This document shows, piece after piece, positions 1 through 7,515 of a stretch of 64,000 nt of DNA. Numbering within the stretch: position 1 is the first letter of the stretch; each line of letters starts with the position of its first letter. The notes below the pieces were generated by a model. That model was not told the DNA's origin, made no database searches, and saw only the letters and a list, made by a program, of their open reading frames with translations. Source of the stretch: Tumebacillus permanentifrigoris (GTDB lineage Bacteria; Bacillota; Bacilli; Tumebacillales; Tumebacillaceae); assembly GCF_003148565.1 (NCBI RefSeq), contig NZ_QGGL01000008.1, positions 1-64,000 of the forward strand, in the 5' to 3' direction. The position numbers and the translations under genes are program-made.

Positions 1-155
1 CGAAGTAGCAGTAAAACGCTACGTGAAGTTCTATAACCATAAACGATTCCAAAGCAGACTAAAAAACCATAGCCCGGTACGATACCGGACTATGGTCGCT
101 TAGCGCCTATTGATTTTTAGGCTTTCTTTTCTGTCCACTTGACAGGGGTCAGATC
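1..155 (+). mobile_element. Right end of an IS3-family (IS150-like) insertion sequence, cut by the window edge
   Basis: The 3' end of an IS3-type transposase gene is followed by a typical IS3 right-end sequence (TGTCCACTTGACAGGGGTCA, 132-151) that closes with TCA at 153-155. The left part lies outside the window, so intactness and target duplication cannot be judged. The element ends about 30 bases before the first Zur-like box of the zinc operon, so it may have inserted near that control region. Confidence 0.7.
2..103 (+). CDS. IS3-family transposase (OrfB-type integrase), C-terminal fragment
   Basis: Reading frame 2 gives 33 codons ending in TAG, beginning EVAVKRYVKFYNHKRF and ending SPVRYRTMVA. 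This is the familiar C-terminal signature of IS150/IS3 DDE transposases (YNxKRxQxxLxxxSPxxYR). Known family role: strand transfer of the element after OrfA/OrfB frameshift fusion. The catalytic DDE residues are upstream of the window, so only family membership can be stated. It is partial because of the window edge, not visibly because of mutation. Confidence 0.75.
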   Translation, partial: EVAVKRYVKFYNHKRFQSRLKNHSPVRYRTMVA

Positions 156-182
156 AGCTGGCGGGGTGCTTTTTTTTGCGGA

Positions 183-196
183 TCGTAATATTTCCG
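183..196 (+). promoter_or_regulatory. Upstream Zur-like box
   Basis: TCGTAATATTTCCG resembles the Bacillus Zur consensus (TCGTAATnATTACGA, from known Bacillus sites) and lies just upstream of the -35 element at 199-204. It shares TCGTAAT-N2-TTCCGTTT with the second site at 250, so the two form a direct repeat 67 bases apart. Confidence 0.5.
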
Positions 197-198
197 TT

Positions 199-226
199 TT
201 ACAAAAGACTCCCACTGGAGTATAGT
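199..226 (+). promoter_or_regulatory. Sigma-A-type promoter of the zinc operon
   Basis: TTACAA at 199-204 and TATAGT at 221-226 are separated by 16 bases. The pair sits between the two Zur-like boxes, as expected for a zinc-repressed promoter. Confidence 0.55.
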
Positions 227-249
227 TATCTGTGCAAAAGGATTCGGCT

Positions 250-263
250 TCGTAATGATTCCG
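250..263 (+). promoter_or_regulatory. Downstream Zur-like box
   Basis: TCGTAATGATTCCG differs from the 14-base Zur core TCGTAATnATTACG at one position. It lies downstream of the -10, before the ribosome binding site AGGAGG and the TTG start of znuA, so binding would block transcription of the operon when zinc is sufficient. Confidence 0.65.
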
Positions 264-285
264 TTTACGATAGGAGGTTTGGGGA

Positions 286-1239
286 TTGAAAAAATGGTGG
301 AAACTAGCATTGACTGGATTGATAACCACAAGTTTGCTTGCGACAGGGTGCTCATCGAAGGGTGATGTTGCGACTGATACAAGCACAGGAACACATAAAG
401 TAAAAATTGTCACCACGTTCTACCCGATGTACGAATTCGCCAAGCAAGTAGGGGGCGAGTTCGTCGATGTCACGGTGATGGTTCCGGCTGGCACAGAACC
501 GCACGATTGGGAACCGACTCCAAAGGACGTCGCGAAGGTACAGGACGCGGACGTTTTTGTCTACAATGGGGCTGGATTTGAATCGTGGGTGACCAACGTG
601 CTCGGTTCGGTCGACACGGGCAAGTTGCAAGTTGTGGAAGCGTCGAAAGGCATTCCGTTGCTGGAAAACAAGGACGACAACCACGATGGCAAGCAAGACG
701 AAGGGAGCGCACAGGCTGAGAACCACGACCCGCACGTCTGGCTTGATCCCGTGTTGGCGCAGCAGGAAGTCAACACGATCGCCGATGCACTGATGGCGAA
801 GGACGCAACCCATGCAGCCGAATACAAGAAAAACGCCGATGCGTTCACCGCAAAACTCGCAGAGCTCGACGCGCATTTCCAAGCGGGCACTAGCAAGGCA
901 GCGAAAAAGGAATTCGTCACGGCGCACACCGCGTTTGGCTATCTGGCGAAACGCTATGGTCTAACGCAAGTGGCGATCGCGGGTCTCTCGCCGGAGCAGG
1001 AGCCGAGTGCAGGGGAGATGAAGGACATCGTCGCATTTGCCAAGGGGCATCAGGTCAAGACGATTTTCTTTGAAACGCTGGCCTCGCCGAAAGTGGCAGA
1101 GACGGTCGCGCGTGAAGTCGGCGCACAGACGGCGGTTTTGAACCCGCTGGAAGGTTTGACGGAGCAAGAAAAGTCGCAAGGACTTGACTATATTGGGGTG
1201 CAAAAGAAAAACCTCGAAGCGCTACAAGCAGCGCTGTAA
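286..1239 (+). CDS. znuA: Zinc ABC transporter substrate-binding lipoprotein
   Basis: This lipoprotein captures Zn2+ (or a related metal) outside the membrane for the ZnuBC importer. The 317-residue product starts at TTG behind AGGAGG (272-277). It has a lipobox LATGC near residue 22, a cluster A-I type fold sequence starting KIVTTFYPMYEFA, metal-ligand His in EPHDWEPTP, HDPHVWLDP and FVTAHTAFGY, and a late acidic ligand region (FFETLASPKVAE). A short His/Asp-rich loop (DNHDGKQDEG) precedes HDPHVWLDP, as is common in zinc-specific members. It is first of three tightly packed genes. Two Zur-like boxes upstream point to zinc rather than manganese. Confidence 0.9.
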   Translation: MKKWWKLALTGLITTSLLATGCSSKGDVATDTSTGTHKVKIVTTFYPMYEFAKQVGGEFVDVTVMVPAGTEPHDWEPTPKDVAKVQDADVFVYNGAGFESWVTNVLGSVDTGKLQVVEASKGIPLLENKDDNHDGKQDEGSAQAENHDPHVWLDPVLAQQEVNTIADALMAKDATHAAEYKKNADAFTAKLAELDAHFQAGTSKAAKKEFVTAHTAFGYLAKRYGLTQVAIAGLSPEQEPSAGEMKDIVAFAKGHQVKTIFFETLASPKVAETVAREVGAQTAVLNPLEGLTEQEKSQGLDYIGVQKKNLEALQAAL

Positions 1240-1256
1240 AAAAGGAGTTGGCAGTC

Positions 1257-2036
1257 GTGCAATTGGCGGAGCTTCGCGATGTGGTGTTCGGATACGGTCA
1301 GGCGCCGGTGCTGGAACAGATGAATTTGCAAGTGGGGGCTTCGGAATTTATTGGTCTGACCGGCCCGAACGGCTCGGCGAAGACGACGACGCTCAAATTG
1401 CTGCTGGGGCTGTTGTCCCCACAGCAAGGTCAGGTCGAGTTCAGTTCCACTGGACCACAGGGCAAGCCGCTCGTCGTCGGCTACGTGCCGCAAAACATCG
1501 CGTCGTTCAACGCCGGTTTCCCGAGCACCGTCAGTGAGTTGGTGCGCTCTGGACTGTACACCCGCAAGCGTTGGTTTGGCTTGCTTCCGTCCAAGGAAGT
1601 GGATCGGGTGGAGAAAGTATTGAAGCAAGTCGGCATGTGGGAACATCGCAAGCGCAAGATCGGCGAGCTATCAGGTGGGCAAAAACAGCGCGTCTGCTTA
1701 GCGCGCGCGCTGGTGTTAGAGCCGGATCTGTTGGTGCTCGATGAGCCGACGACCGGGATGGATGTGGAAGCGCGGACGACGTTTTACGATCTGCTTCAGC
1801 ACCAAGTGCAACACCACGGGCGGACGGTGCTGATGGTCACTCATGATCTGGAAGAGACGTTGCCACGACTGACGCGCCTGCTCGTGCTCGACAAGCGCAT
1901 CCGATTTGACGGTTCTCCGCAGCAATTCCAGGAGCGCATGGATTTGCGTGCCCGCACGGCGACATTGCCACTCTACTGCTGCTACGACGACGAAGAGCGA
2001 GACGCCGCGCTGGTTGCGAGAGAAGGGGTGCTGTAG
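1257..2036 (+). CDS. znuC: Zinc ABC transporter ATP-binding protein
   Basis: This cytoplasmic ATPase energises zinc import. The GTG start at 1257 is preferred over the in-frame TTG at 1248, because the latter touches the ribosome binding site AAAGGAG (1241-1247). Visible motifs: Walker A region GPNGSAKTT near residues 35-43, Q-loop YVPQNIAS, signature LSGGQKQR, Walker B LLVLDEPT and H-loop MVTHD. The Walker A carries Ala where the third Gly is usual (GxxGxGK). Some other Gram-positive zinc ATPases are recalled to vary at the same place, so the protein is probably functional. It ends one base before znuB, showing translational coupling. Confidence 0.9.
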   Translation: MQLAELRDVVFGYGQAPVLEQMNLQVGASEFIGLTGPNGSAKTTTLKLLLGLLSPQQGQVEFSSTGPQGKPLVVGYVPQNIASFNAGFPSTVSELVRSGLYTRKRWFGLLPSKEVDRVEKVLKQVGMWEHRKRKIGELSGGQKQRVCLARALVLEPDLLVLDEPTTGMDVEARTTFYDLLQHQVQHHGRTVLMVTHDLEETLPRLTRLLVLDKRIRFDGSPQQFQERMDLRARTATLPLYCCYDDEERDAALVAREGVL

Positions 2037-2903
2037 ATGTGGGAGATGTTGCAGTATGAATTTTTGCAAAATGCCTTCCTCGCCGGGATCATGATCGCCG
2101 GCATCGCCCCGGTCATCGGCGTGTACCTCGTCCTGCGTCGACAGTCGTTGATGGCGGATACGCTTTCGCATGTCTCGCTGGCGGGTGTTGCGGTGGGGTC
2201 GTTGATCGGGACGTATCCGATGGTGACCGCGATGATCGCGGCGTTGATCGGAGCGGTTTTTGTCGATACGTTGCGGAGATCGTTTCGGGCGTATAGCGAG
2301 CTGTCGATTGCGATCCTGATGTCGGGGGGTCTGGCGTCGGCGGTGGTGCTGATGAGTTTTAACAAGGGAGCGAGCCGCGGATTCACCTCGTATCTGTTCG
2401 GCTCGATCATCGCGGTCAGCACGACCGATCTGCTGGTGATGGCAGGCGTTGTGGCGTTGTGTGCGCTGTTCTTTTGGTTTTTCTGGCGACCGATGTACGT
2501 GCTGACTTTTGATGAAGAAACCGCACAGGTCAGCGGAGTTCCGGCCCGGGCGTTGTCGCTGGCGTTCTCCCTGCTGGCGGGTCTGGTGGTCGCCGTCTCG
2601 ATGCCGATCGTCGGCGTGTTGTTGGTTTCCTCGCTGATGGTGTTGCCAGCGGCGATTTCACTGCGGGTATCCAGAGGTTTCACGATGACCGTGTGGGTGG
2701 CCGTGGTTACAGGTCTCGCCTGTGTGTTAGGCGGTCTGACCGCTTCGTACCAACTGGACATCCCACCGGGCGGAACGATCGTGCTGTTGCTGCTGGCGGT
2801 GTTGGTTGTCGTGCTGGTGGTGAAGCGGGTTTTCAGTTTGGGAGCTTCGCGCATGGAGTCCAACGCGAAAGTGGTCAATGGGAAGACTGTGGAAGAACGC
2901 TAA
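2037..2903 (+). CDS. znuB: Zinc ABC transporter permease (ABC-3 family)
   Basis: This is the integral membrane channel of the zinc importer, 288 residues with about eight hydrophobic segments. The ABC-3 family hallmark LVLRRQSLMADTLSHVSLAGVAVG lies near residues 30-53. The ATG follows the znuC stop directly, and the ribosome binding site AGAAGGGGTG lies inside the znuC end. A strong terminator follows the gene, so znuACB is a complete operon. The last residues are hydrophilic and cytoplasmic. Confidence 0.9.
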   Translation: MWEMLQYEFLQNAFLAGIMIAGIAPVIGVYLVLRRQSLMADTLSHVSLAGVAVGSLIGTYPMVTAMIAALIGAVFVDTLRRSFRAYSELSIAILMSGGLASAVVLMSFNKGASRGFTSYLFGSIIAVSTTDLLVMAGVVALCALFFWFFWRPMYVLTFDEETAQVSGVPARALSLAFSLLAGLVVAVSMPIVGVLLVSSLMVLPAAISLRVSRGFTMTVWVAVVTGLACVLGGLTASYQLDIPPGGTIVLLLLAVLVVVLVVKRVFSLGASRMESNAKVVNGKTVEER

Positions 2904-2922
2904 AATCATTTGCACGAGATCG

Positions 2923-2953
2923 AAAACCCCGCCCCTCACGGCGGGGTTTTTTC
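2923..2953 (+). terminator. Terminator of the znuACB operon
   Basis: CCCCGCC (2927-2933) pairs with GGCGGGG (2940-2946) over a 6-base loop, followed by six T. The stem is GC-rich with an A-tract on its left flank. Confidence 0.9.
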
Positions 2954-3107
2954 ACGTTCGCGACACATTTCTTCTGGAAAAAATCCTCCATCCAGCAATT
3001 TGCTACAGGAAATGACAAGGATACGTCGAATATCGTAAGGTGGCGAGTTTCGACATCGTCTGTGCGGCTGTGCCGACAAAATCAGACAGTAGAAAGTGGT
3101 GTGAACG

Positions 3108-3794
3108 ATGATCGAAATGCACGACGTGTGGAAGACCTACCCCAACGGAGCCGTTGCTTTGCAGGGAGTCTCTGTCCGCATCGACAAAGGTGAGTTCGTC
3201 TATGTGGTCGGTCCCAGCGGCGCTGGCAAATCGACGTTTATCAAACTCATGTACCGTGAGGAACGTCCGTCCAAAGGCTCCATCTTTGTCAACGGATTTA
3301 ACATCGAACGTCTCAAGGAACGCAAAATCCCTCTGCTCCGCCGCCAAATCGGCGTGGTATTCCAAGACTTCAAACTGCTGCCGAACATGACCGTTCAGGA
3401 AAATGTCGCGTTTGCACTCGAAGTCATTGAAGCATCTCCCAAAAAAATCCGCCAGCGCGTCAATGAAGTGCTCGAACTCGTCGGCCTGACGGATAAAGCC
3501 AAAGACCTTCCGGCCCATCTGTCTGGTGGACAACAACAGCGCGTCTCCATCGCCCGCGCCCTGATCAACAATCCATCGGTCATCATCGCCGATGAACCGA
3601 CAGGCAACCTCGACCCGGAAACCTCGTGGGACATCATGCGCCTGTTCGAGGAGATCAACAACCGGGGCACGACGATCGTCATGGCCACACACAACAAGGA
3701 AATCGTCAACACCTTGAAACGCCGCGTCCTCGCTGTCGAGGGTGGGCAGATCGTCCGCGACCAGAAACGGGGGGTCTACGGCTATGAAAATTAG
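3108..3794 (+). CDS. ftsE: Cell division ATP-binding protein FtsE
   Basis: FtsE is the ATPase of the FtsEX complex, which gates extracellular peptidoglycan hydrolases. The 228-residue protein shows Walker [10 protein letters not shown] near residues 36-44, Q-loop [12 protein letters not shown] (typical of FtsE), signature LSGGQQQR, Walker [14 protein letters not shown] and H-loop ATHN. It overlaps ftsX by 11 bases, so the two are translationally coupled. The next genes are an M23 hydrolase and a CtpB-like protease, the expected envelope partners. It starts at ATG after GAAAGTGGTGTG. Confidence 0.95.
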   Translation: MIEMHDVWKTYPNGAVALQGVSVRIDKGEFVYVVGPSGAGKSTFIKLMYREERPSKGSIFVNGFNIERLKERKIPLLRRQIGVVFQDFKLLPNMTVQENVAFALEVIEASPKKIRQRVNEVLELVGLTDKAKDLPAHLSGGQQQRVSIARALINNPSVIIADEPTGNLDPETSWDIMRLFEEINNRGTTIVMATHNKEIVNTLKRRVLAVEGGQIVRDQKRGVYGYEN

Positions 3795-4665
3795 AACGAT
3801 CGGCCGTCATGGCCGCGAGGGGCTGCGCAATCTCAGCCGCAACGGATGGATGACGTTTGCGTCAATCTCCGCCGTCACGGTGACGTTGCTGCTGCTCGGC
3901 GTGTTTTTGCTGCTCGCCTACAACGTTCAGCAATTCTCCAAGCAACTTGAATCCCAAGTTGAGATGAATGTATACGTCAAGGAAGGTGCCGCGCGCGCCG
4001 ATGTGCTCGAACTGGAACGCCAACTCAAAAGTCTGCCGGAGCTCGCCTCCGTTACGTATGTTTCCAAGGAATCGGGCCTTGACCAACTCAAGGACAAGCT
4101 GCAGGAAAACGCCTCGCTCCTCGAAGGCTTGGACAAGGAAAACCCGCTGCCCGACAAGTTCATTCTCAAAGCGAAGGACCCGCAATTGATCGGCTCCGTC
4201 GCTGCAAAAGTCCAAACCTTGCCACTCGTCGACAAAGTCAACTACGGCAAGGACACGGTCGAAAAGCTGTTCAAAGGCATCTCCCTCGTCCGAAACTCGG
4301 GCGCAGTATTTGTCGTCGGGTTGTGCTTCACGGCGCTGTTCCTGATCTCGAACACGATCAAAGTCACGATCTTCGCCCGCCGCAAGGAAATCGAGATCAT
4401 GAAGCTCGTCGGGGCCACCAACTGGTTTATCCGCTGGCCGTTCCTCATCGAAGGCCTGCTGATCGGGGCACTCGGTGCCGTCTTGCCGATCGCATTGCTC
4501 AGCTTCGGCTACTCCTACCTGCTCTCGGTCTACCCGAGCTTCATGTATTTCAACTTTGCAGCTGTCGATCTCGTGTACTCGGTGTCGACGATCTTGATTT
4601 CCATCGGGGCGCTGATCGGGATGATCGGCTCCGTCATGTCCATCTCTCGGTTCTTGCGAATTTAG
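3784..4665 (+). CDS. ftsX: Cell division permease-like protein FtsX
   Basis: FtsX is the membrane partner of FtsE. It transmits ATPase cycles to an extracellular hydrolase through its first large outside loop. The 293-residue protein starts at ATG 3784 inside the ftsE end, with a purine run just upstream. It has TM1 near residues 22-44 (ASISAVTVTLLLLGVFLLLA), an extracellular domain to about residue 170, and three C-terminal TM segments. The cytoplasmic stretch FARRKEIEIMKLVGATNWFIRWPF is the classic FtsX signature. The partner hydrolase is probably the next gene. Confidence 0.95.
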   Translation: MKIRTIGRHGREGLRNLSRNGWMTFASISAVTVTLLLLGVFLLLAYNVQQFSKQLESQVEMNVYVKEGAARADVLELERQLKSLPELASVTYVSKESGLDQLKDKLQENASLLEGLDKENPLPDKFILKAKDPQLIGSVAAKVQTLPLVDKVNYGKDTVEKLFKGISLVRNSGAVFVVGLCFTALFLISNTIKVTIFARRKEIEIMKLVGATNWFIRWPFLIEGLLIGALGAVLPIALLSFGYSYLLSVYPSFMYFNFAAVDLVYSVSTILISIGALIGMIGSVMSISRFLRI

Positions 4666-4699
4666 GTATCTCTCAGATTAGGGGAAGGGGATAGTTTAA

Positions 4700-5908
4700 A
4701 TGCACGCTCGCAAGTCGCGCTTGTCCAAGACGTTGATTTTCGGCCTCTCCACAGCCGCTGCGTTGGCACTGGTATTTCCTTCGGCGGTCTTCGCCGACAT
4801 CGATGACCTCAAAAAGCAACAGCAACAACAACAGGAGCAACTCGATGCAGCCAAGCAACGCGAACAGGAAGCCAAACAGAAAAAAGACCAGTTCCAAAAG
4901 CAGATCAACGTCAACGCTACCGACATCAACAAGCTCGCCGCCGATATCGATGTGAAGGAAAGCGAGATCTCCAAGTTGCAGAACTCGATCTACACCAAAA
5001 ACTTGCAGATCGACAAGTCGCAAGCCGAACTCGTCGTTGCCGAGCAGCGCGTCAAGGAACGCGATATTCTATTGAAGCAACGCCTGCGCATGATGTACGA
5101 GCAAGGCGAAGTTCAGTACCTCGACGTGTTGCTCAGCGCTACGTCGTTCTCCGACTTTCTGGAACGTTTCGACACGCTCTCGATCATCTTCCAGCAGGAC
5201 ACTTCGATCCTCAAAAAGAACAAGACCGACCGCGACGACATCGAAGCCAAAAAAAAGCAACTCGAAGACGATCGCAACACCTTGACCGCCTTGAAAACGC
5301 AACAGGTCGAGCAGAAGTCGGAACTCGACTCGATGAAGGCACAGAAGGTCGCTCTGAACAAGCAACTGGAAACCAGCAAGTCTGAACAGGAGCGCATCGA
5401 AGCCGAGGCGCAACAGATTCAGGACGAAGCGGTCAAGTCGATTTTTGCGATCAACCAGCAGATCTCGAATGAAACGAAACAACAGAATACCACCAAGCCG
5501 TCCGAACAGTTCTCCGGCCCGTTCACCTGGCCACTTCCAGGTGTGTACACGATCTCCGATGAATTTGGCGACCGGATCGACCCGTTCACCGGGCAGCGCA
5601 TGGGTCACAATGGGATGGACATCGCGGGTCCGCAAGGCACGACGGTCGTCGCGGCCCAATCCGGCAAAGTCATCACCGCAGGCTGGGTCAATGGGTTTGG
5701 GAATTGCATCATCATCGACCACGGGGGCAACCTCTGGTCGCTGTACGGACATTTGATGAACGGGGGTATCCTCGTCTCGGTCGGTCAGGAAGTCAAACAG
5801 GGAGCCTCGATCGGCAAGGAAGGTTCGACCGGGCGCTCGACGGGCCCGCACTTGCACTTCGGAGTCTATGAAAATGGCAACGTTGTCAATCCGCGCAAAT
5901 ATCTGTAG
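4700..5908 (+). CDS. Secreted coiled-coil M23 peptidase, likely FtsEX-dependent murein hydrolase
   Basis: The 402-residue protein has a signal peptide (to about residue 30, VFPSAVFA-D), a long Gln/Lys/Glu-rich coiled coil (about 32-260) and a C-terminal LytM/M23 domain (about 275-402). The zinc-binding motifs HNGMDIAG, LYGHL and PHLHFGVYENG are intact, so it should be an active endopeptidase and not a degenerate EnvC-type activator. It lies 34 bases after ftsX. Known FtsEX partners are EnvC (M23) in E. coli and CwlO or PcsB (coiled coil plus NlpC/P60 or CHAP) in Gram-positives. By position this is the CwlO counterpart with a different catalytic domain. Confidence 0.85.
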   Translation: MHARKSRLSKTLIFGLSTAAALALVFPSAVFADIDDLKKQQQQQQEQLDAAKQREQEAKQKKDQFQKQINVNATDINKLAADIDVKESEISKLQNSIYTKNLQIDKSQAELVVAEQRVKERDILLKQRLRMMYEQGEVQYLDVLLSATSFSDFLERFDTLSIIFQQDTSILKKNKTDRDDIEAKKKQLEDDRNTLTALKTQQVEQKSELDSMKAQKVALNKQLETSKSEQERIEAEAQQIQDEAVKSIFAINQQISNETKQQNTTKPSEQFSGPFTWPLPGVYTISDEFGDRIDPFTGQRMGHNGMDIAGPQGTTVVAAQSGKVITAGWVNGFGNCIIIDHGGNLWSLYGHLMNGGILVSVGQEVKQGASIGKEGSTGRSTGPHLHFGVYENGNVVNPRKYL

Positions 5909-5961
5909 CCTACGTGTCATATACTAAAGCAGATTTGGACAAAGGTGGTGCAAGCAAGAAG

Positions 5962-7392
5962 ATGTTCATCAAGGGACGATACCTGATTCTCGGGTTGATT
6001 CTAGCTCTGATCGTAAGCAGTGGGGCGACGGTCGTCAGCCTCAATGCGACGGGTCATCTGGCACAGAGCGACAGCAACTCGTCAGTTCCAAACGCAGTCA
6101 CCAAGGACGAGCAGTTCAACAAACTGCTCGACACCTACAACACGCTGCGCCAAAGTTACTACCAAGACGTCAAGGATGACACACTGCTCAACGGTGCCAT
6201 CGATGGGATGGTTAAATCGCTCGATGATCCGTACTCCACGTACATGAGCCCGACAGAGGCGGAGGACTTCCATGAGAACATCTCCTCCTCCTTTGAAGGC
6301 ATCGGAGCGGAGATCAAGGAAGAGGATGGCAAGATCGTCGTCGATGTGCCGATCAAGGGGGCTCCCGCTGAAAAGGCAGGGGTCAAACCGAACGACCGCA
6401 TCCTCTCCGTCGACGGCAAGAGTCTGACCGGGATGAAGGTCACGGAAGCGGTCACGTACATCCGCGGCAAAAAAGGCTCCAAGGCGGAGTTGGTGATCGA
6501 GCGTCCCGGCGAGACGGGGAACTTGAACATCACGGTCGTGCGCGACACGATTCCCGTCGAGACGGTGAAAGCCGAGATGTTGGAGGACGGGATGGGCCGC
6601 ATCACGATGAGCAAGTTTGCAGAGACGACCGGCGACGAGTTCGACAAAGCGCTGAAAAGCCTCAAGGCGCAAGGTATGAAGGGCCTCGTGCTCGACATGC
6701 GGCAAAACCCAGGCGGTCTGCTCGATGTCTGCGTGAAGATCGCCAATGAGCTGATCCCTGATCAAAAGCTGATCTTGCAAGTGGAAACGCGCGACGGGCA
6801 AAAGGAAGTCTACAAATCCAAACACGGCAAGGCCGACTACCCGGTCGTCGTGCTGGTGGATGGCGGTTCTGCGTCGGCTGCGGAAATTCTCGCCGGTGCG
6901 CTCAAGGAATCCGGCGGCTACCCGCTGGTCGGGGAGAAAACCTTCGGCAAAGGAACGGTGCAAACCACGAAGTCCTACGACGACGGGTCGAACATCAAGT
7001 ACACGATGGCGAAGTGGCTGACCCCGAACGGCAACTGGATTCACAAAAAAGGCATCGAGCCGGACTACGCCGTCAAGCTGCCTGAGTATGCGGATCTGCC
7101 GTACCTCGATCCGGACAAAGAGCTCAAGCCAGACACGTTCTCGAATGAAGTGAAGACGGCGCAGGTCATGTTGGAAGCACTTGGCTACCAACCGGGCCGC
7201 AAGGACGGGTTTTTTGATGACCAGACCAAGCAAGCGGTCGTCGCCTTCCAGAAGGTCGAGAACTTCGAATCGGATGGCGTGATCAAAGGCAAGACGACGA
7301 CCAAGATGATCGAATTGCTGCAGAAGAAAATTCAAAGTAATGACACACAGCTTGACAAAGCGAAGCAAGTACTCCGTAAAATGTTGCCATAG
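5962..7392 (+). CDS. ctpB: S41 family carboxy-terminal processing protease
   Basis: This is a membrane-anchored serine protease. In B. subtilis, CtpB in this position cuts SpoIVFA during sporulation. ATG 5962 is chosen over GTG 5914 because it follows AAAGGTGGTG (5941-5950) and directly opens the N-terminal membrane anchor (LILGLILALIVSSGATVVS). Order: anchor, linker, PDZ domain (about 90-180, with AEKAGVKPNDRILSVDG), S41 catalytic core (catalytic Ser in GGSASAAEI, Lys in GEKTFGKGTVQ), and a C-terminal peptidoglycan-binding domain (LGYQPGRKDGFFDDQTKQAV). It ends before a strong terminator that closes the ftsEX block. Confidence 0.9.
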   Translation: MFIKGRYLILGLILALIVSSGATVVSLNATGHLAQSDSNSSVPNAVTKDEQFNKLLDTYNTLRQSYYQDVKDDTLLNGAIDGMVKSLDDPYSTYMSPTEAEDFHENISSSFEGIGAEIKEEDGKIVVDVPIKGAPAEKAGVKPNDRILSVDGKSLTGMKVTEAVTYIRGKKGSKAELVIERPGETGNLNITVVRDTIPVETVKAEMLEDGMGRITMSKFAETTGDEFDKALKSLKAQGMKGLVLDMRQNPGGLLDVCVKIANELIPDQKLILQVETRDGQKEVYKSKHGKADYPVVVLVDGGSASAAEILAGALKESGGYPLVGEKTFGKGTVQTTKSYDDGSNIKYTMAKWLTPNGNWIHKKGIEPDYAVKLPEYADLPYLDPDKELKPDTFSNEVKTAQVMLEALGYQPGRKDGFFDDQTKQAVVAFQKVENFESDGVIKGKTTTKMIELLQKKIQSNDTQLDKAKQVLRKMLP

Positions 7393-7422
7393 GAAGGAGT
7401 GCGGGCGGAATGTGTCGAAGTA

Positions 7423-7466
7423 AGTACCCGGTGGAACCTGTAGAGGTTCTACGGGTACTTTTTTTA
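7423..7466 (+). terminator. Terminator after ctpB
   Basis: AGTACCCGGTGGAACC (7423-7438) pairs with GGTTCTACGGGTACT (7445-7459) with one mismatch, followed by a run of T. Confidence 0.9.
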
Positions 7467-7515
7467 TTTATGAGTTGTACAGCCCATTTGAATATGAAGG
7501 TAGGGAGTCGTGCGA

